A stretch of 64,000 bases of DNA from Salinivirgaceae bacterium. Its GTDB lineage: Bacteria > Bacteroidota > Bacteroidia > Bacteroidales > SZUA-534. The DNA is taken from assembly GCA_017474765.1 (NCBI GenBank), contig JAFVGW010000040.1, forward strand, positions 1 to 64,000, given 5' to 3'. Positions 62,309-64,000 of the stretch are shown here, in pieces (position 1 is the first letter of the stretch; every line of letters begins with the position of its first letter). Both the position numbers and the translations under genes were made by a program. Below the pieces are notes generated by a model. The model saw only the letters and a list, made by a program, of their open reading frames with translations. It had not been told where the DNA came from and searched no databases.

Positions 62309-62891
62309 TGCTTTTCCGTTTGTTTCTGATTACATCAATGCAAGGTATTAGCTTACAGCAGAGCCAATAAACAAAACAGCCGAAAGCCGCGCCCAGCAAA
62401 CCTCCACAGACAATATCGGCAGGATAATGGGCTCCGATGTACATTCGTGAATAACAAACCAGAGCAGCCCATGCCATCAGCCAAATCCATGCGGCTTTAT
62501 GTTTGAGTATGAGACAGATGAACATTGCCACACCGAACGTATTGGCAGCGTGCGATGACACAAAACCGTACCATCCACCATGATAACCTTTGACAATGTG
62601 CAGCACGCCCTCAAGTTCAAGATTGTGGGTTGGACGGTAACGCATCACCACGTTTTTGAAGCAATGCACTGATATTGAGTCGGCAAGAGCCACCGTGAGA
62701 CCAATGCCGATGAGAGCAATCCACCAATTGCGGCCTGTTTTACGGATTACCAACCAAAGCAGCACAGCGTAGAGCGGCACCCACGTGAGTTTTCCGCTCA
62801 CAAGCCACATAAACTCATCAAAAAAAGGTGAGTTCCATCCGTTTATCAGCAGAAGCAGCTGACGATCAATCGATTCGAGAAAATCTATCAT
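62295..62891 (-). CDS. PAP2-family phosphatase
   Basis: The 198-residue membrane protein has about five helices and the PAP2 motifs: KNVVMRYRPTHNL (domain 1-like KxxxxxxRP), GFVSSHAANTFG (PSGH-like) and CYSRMYIGAHYPADIVCGG (SRxxxxxHxxxD). It probably dephosphorylates undecaprenyl pyrophosphate or phosphatidic acid/lipid A. A longer frame to 62969 runs through repeat-like text; ATG 62891 gives the standard start. Confidence 0.9.
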   Translation of the reverse strand: MIDFLESIDRQLLLLINGWNSPFFDEFMWLVSGKLTWVPLYAVLLWLVIRKTGRNWWIALIGIGLTVALADSISVHCFKNVVMRYRPTHNLELEGVLHIVKGYHGGWYGFVSSHAANTFGVAMFICLILKHKAAWIWLMAWAALVCYSRMYIGAHYPADIVCGGLLGAAFGCFVYWLCCKLIPCIDVIRNKRKSNGTD

Positions 62892-63007
62892 TTTGGTGAA
62901 CTGTTTAATCGGTGAATTGTTCAATTGGACAATCGGGACGAACGTGATTAATAGAGTCCCTGCCAGCACCTAATATTCAATACTACTAATTTCTAACTTT
63001 TATTTAA
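62892..63007. repeat. Word-like intergenic repeats between obgE and the PAP2 gene
   Basis: The gap holds gtgaactgtttaatcggtgaattgttcaattggacaatcgg and tattcaatactactaatttctaac, like other intergenic words in this window. Confidence 0.45.
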
Positions 63008-64000
63008 TCAATCATTTATTGCCTTCCAAAGCAAATCTTTCAACTGTTCAATGCCAGTCCGTGCCACTGACGAAATCATCACGCAGGGTACATCACTTGG
63101 CAGTGTTTTTTTGATGGCGGCGGTGAGCTCGTCGTCGAGCATATCGCACTTGGTCACAGCCAGAACGCGGCGCTTGTCGAGCAGTTCGGGGTTGTAGAGC
63201 CGCAGTTCGTTCACCAGCGTCTGATAGTCGGCGGCGACATCATCGGAGTCGGCTGGAACCATAAACAGCAGCACCGAGTTGCGCTCAATATGGCGTAAGA
63301 ATCTCAATCCCAAGCCTTTGCCTTCGTGGGCGCCCTCGATGATTCCTGGAATGTCGGCCATCACAAACGAGCGGTTGTCGCGGTATGAGACAATGCCCAA
63401 ATTCGGTTCGAGAGTGGTGAATGCGTAGTCGGCAATCTTCGGCTTGGCCGCCGACACAACCGACAGCAGCGTTGATTTCCCGGCGTTGGGGAAGCCCACA
63501 AGACCAACATCGGCAAGCACTTTCAGCTCAAGTACGCGCCAGCCTTCTTCAAACGGCTCGCCAGACTGCGCATAGCGCGGGGCTTGGTTGGTGGCCGATT
63601 TGTAGTGGTTGTTGCCCTGGCCGCCGCGGCCGCCTTTCATCAGGATTTTCTCTTCGCCGTCGGCGGTAATCTCAAAGAGTGTTTCCATTGTTTCGGCATC
63701 CTTCACCACCGTGCCCAGCGGCACTTCCAGAATAACGTCTTTTCCATCGGAGCCGTGCTTGAGCGCGCCCATACCCGACTGGCCACTTTCGGCAAACGTA
63801 TGTTTCTGAAACTGAAGATGAAGCAATGTCCACATCTGTGCATTACCGCGCAGAATGACGTGACCGCCACGGCCGCCGTCGCCGCCATCGGGACCGCCCA
63901 TCGGCTCGTACTTGGCGCGGCGGAAGTGCGCCGAACCCGCGCCACCCTTGCCGCTGCGCGTAAAAATCTTTACGTAATCAACAAAATTCGAATCTGCCAT
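63008..64000 (-). CDS. obgE: Obg family GTPase
   Basis: The 330-residue GTPase is essential in ribosome assembly and stress response. It has the glycine-rich Obg fold (about 1-158: [49 protein letters not shown]) and the G domain: G1 [10 protein letters not shown]3 [17 protein letters not shown]4 TKCD and G5 SSVA. The start codon is the last three bases of the window, so the gene is just complete. It lacks the C-terminal OCT domain, as is usual in Bacteroidota. Confidence 0.97.
   Translation of the reverse strand: MADSNFVDYVKIFTRSGKGGAGSAHFRRAKYEPMGGPDGGDGGRGGHVILRGNAQMWTLLHLQFQKHTFAESGQSGMGALKHGSDGKDVILEVPLGTVVKDAETMETLFEITADGEEKILMKGGRGGQGNNHYKSATNQAPRYAQSGEPFEEGWRVLELKVLADVGLVGFPNAGKSTLLSVVSAAKPKIADYAFTTLEPNLGIVSYRDNRSFVMADIPGIIEGAHEGKGLGLRFLRHIERNSVLLFMVPADSDDVAADYQTLVNELRLYNPELLDKRRVLAVTKCDMLDDELTAAIKKTLPSDVPCVMISSVARTGIEQLKDLLWKAIND

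Noticed and set aside
1..64000. tRNA, rRNA, transposase or integrase genes
   Set aside because: None were recognised on either strand in the gaps or coding frames examined.

Overview
The window reads as a chromosome segment of an uncultured Bacteroidales-type Bacteroidota. The evidence is a set of type IX secretion (T9SS) genes (porV, porU, a PorP/SprF protein, a GldJ-like lipoprotein), a BspA-type leucine-rich-repeat protein with a T9SS-like sorting tail, menaquinone genes, and Bacteroidota-style promoters (-33 TTTG, -7 TAnnTTTG) with A-rich leaders instead of Shine-Dalgarno sites. Codon use favours G/C in housekeeping genes, while intergenic DNA is AT-rich. No rRNA, tRNA, insertion sequence or CRISPR array was seen.

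Layout. 1-5.4 kb: hexuronate catabolism (uxaC, kdgK, kdgA), interrupted between kdgK and kdgA by an ATPase/nuclease gene preceded by four 33-bp palindromes at an exact 53-bp pitch. 5.8-9.8 kb: exbB-exbD-tonB motor genes, a radical SAM protein and a convergent Ntn hydrolase. 10-15.1 kb: asnS, then a leftward comEB-ctpA-ahcY operon. 15.3-23.2 kb: BspA-like repeat protein, metK behind a probable SAM-II riboswitch, a PepSY-like lipoprotein, a CoA-transferase and ispF. 23.3-31.9 kb: T9SS cluster (porV and porU leftward; porP-like, gldJ-like and murF rightward). 31.9-37.5 kb: menF-menD-menB-menC-menE, tightly packed with overlaps. 37.6-42.9 kb: two leftward lipoprotein genes (metallo-beta-lactamase fold, ApbE), then a deoxynucleoside kinase, a DUF58 protein and NhaD.

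42.9-49.0 kb is the most accessory part: a candidate independent structured RNA with its own promoter and terminator, a compact type III restriction-modification pair, and a second ATPase/nuclease gene bracketed by 115-bp direct repeats (2 mismatches), each made of two 49-bp palindromes 63 bp apart. 49-64 kb returns to mostly ordinary genes: glutamine cyclotransferase, patatin, queA, Smr protein, a small HTH/DfsB/methyltransferase operon, purE, ridA-siaC, a choice-of-anchor-L/OmpA fusion, a pseudouridine synthase, PAP2 and obgE.

The strongest candidate for something undescribed is the pairing of two related AAA ATPase + PD-(D/E)XK genes with helically phased palindrome arrays at two unlinked places. 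The two palindrome families differ in sequence but share the same design. The hexuronate genes, the T9SS genes and the men operon each form a coherent pathway set. Many intergenic gaps also carry degenerate, word-like repeats.
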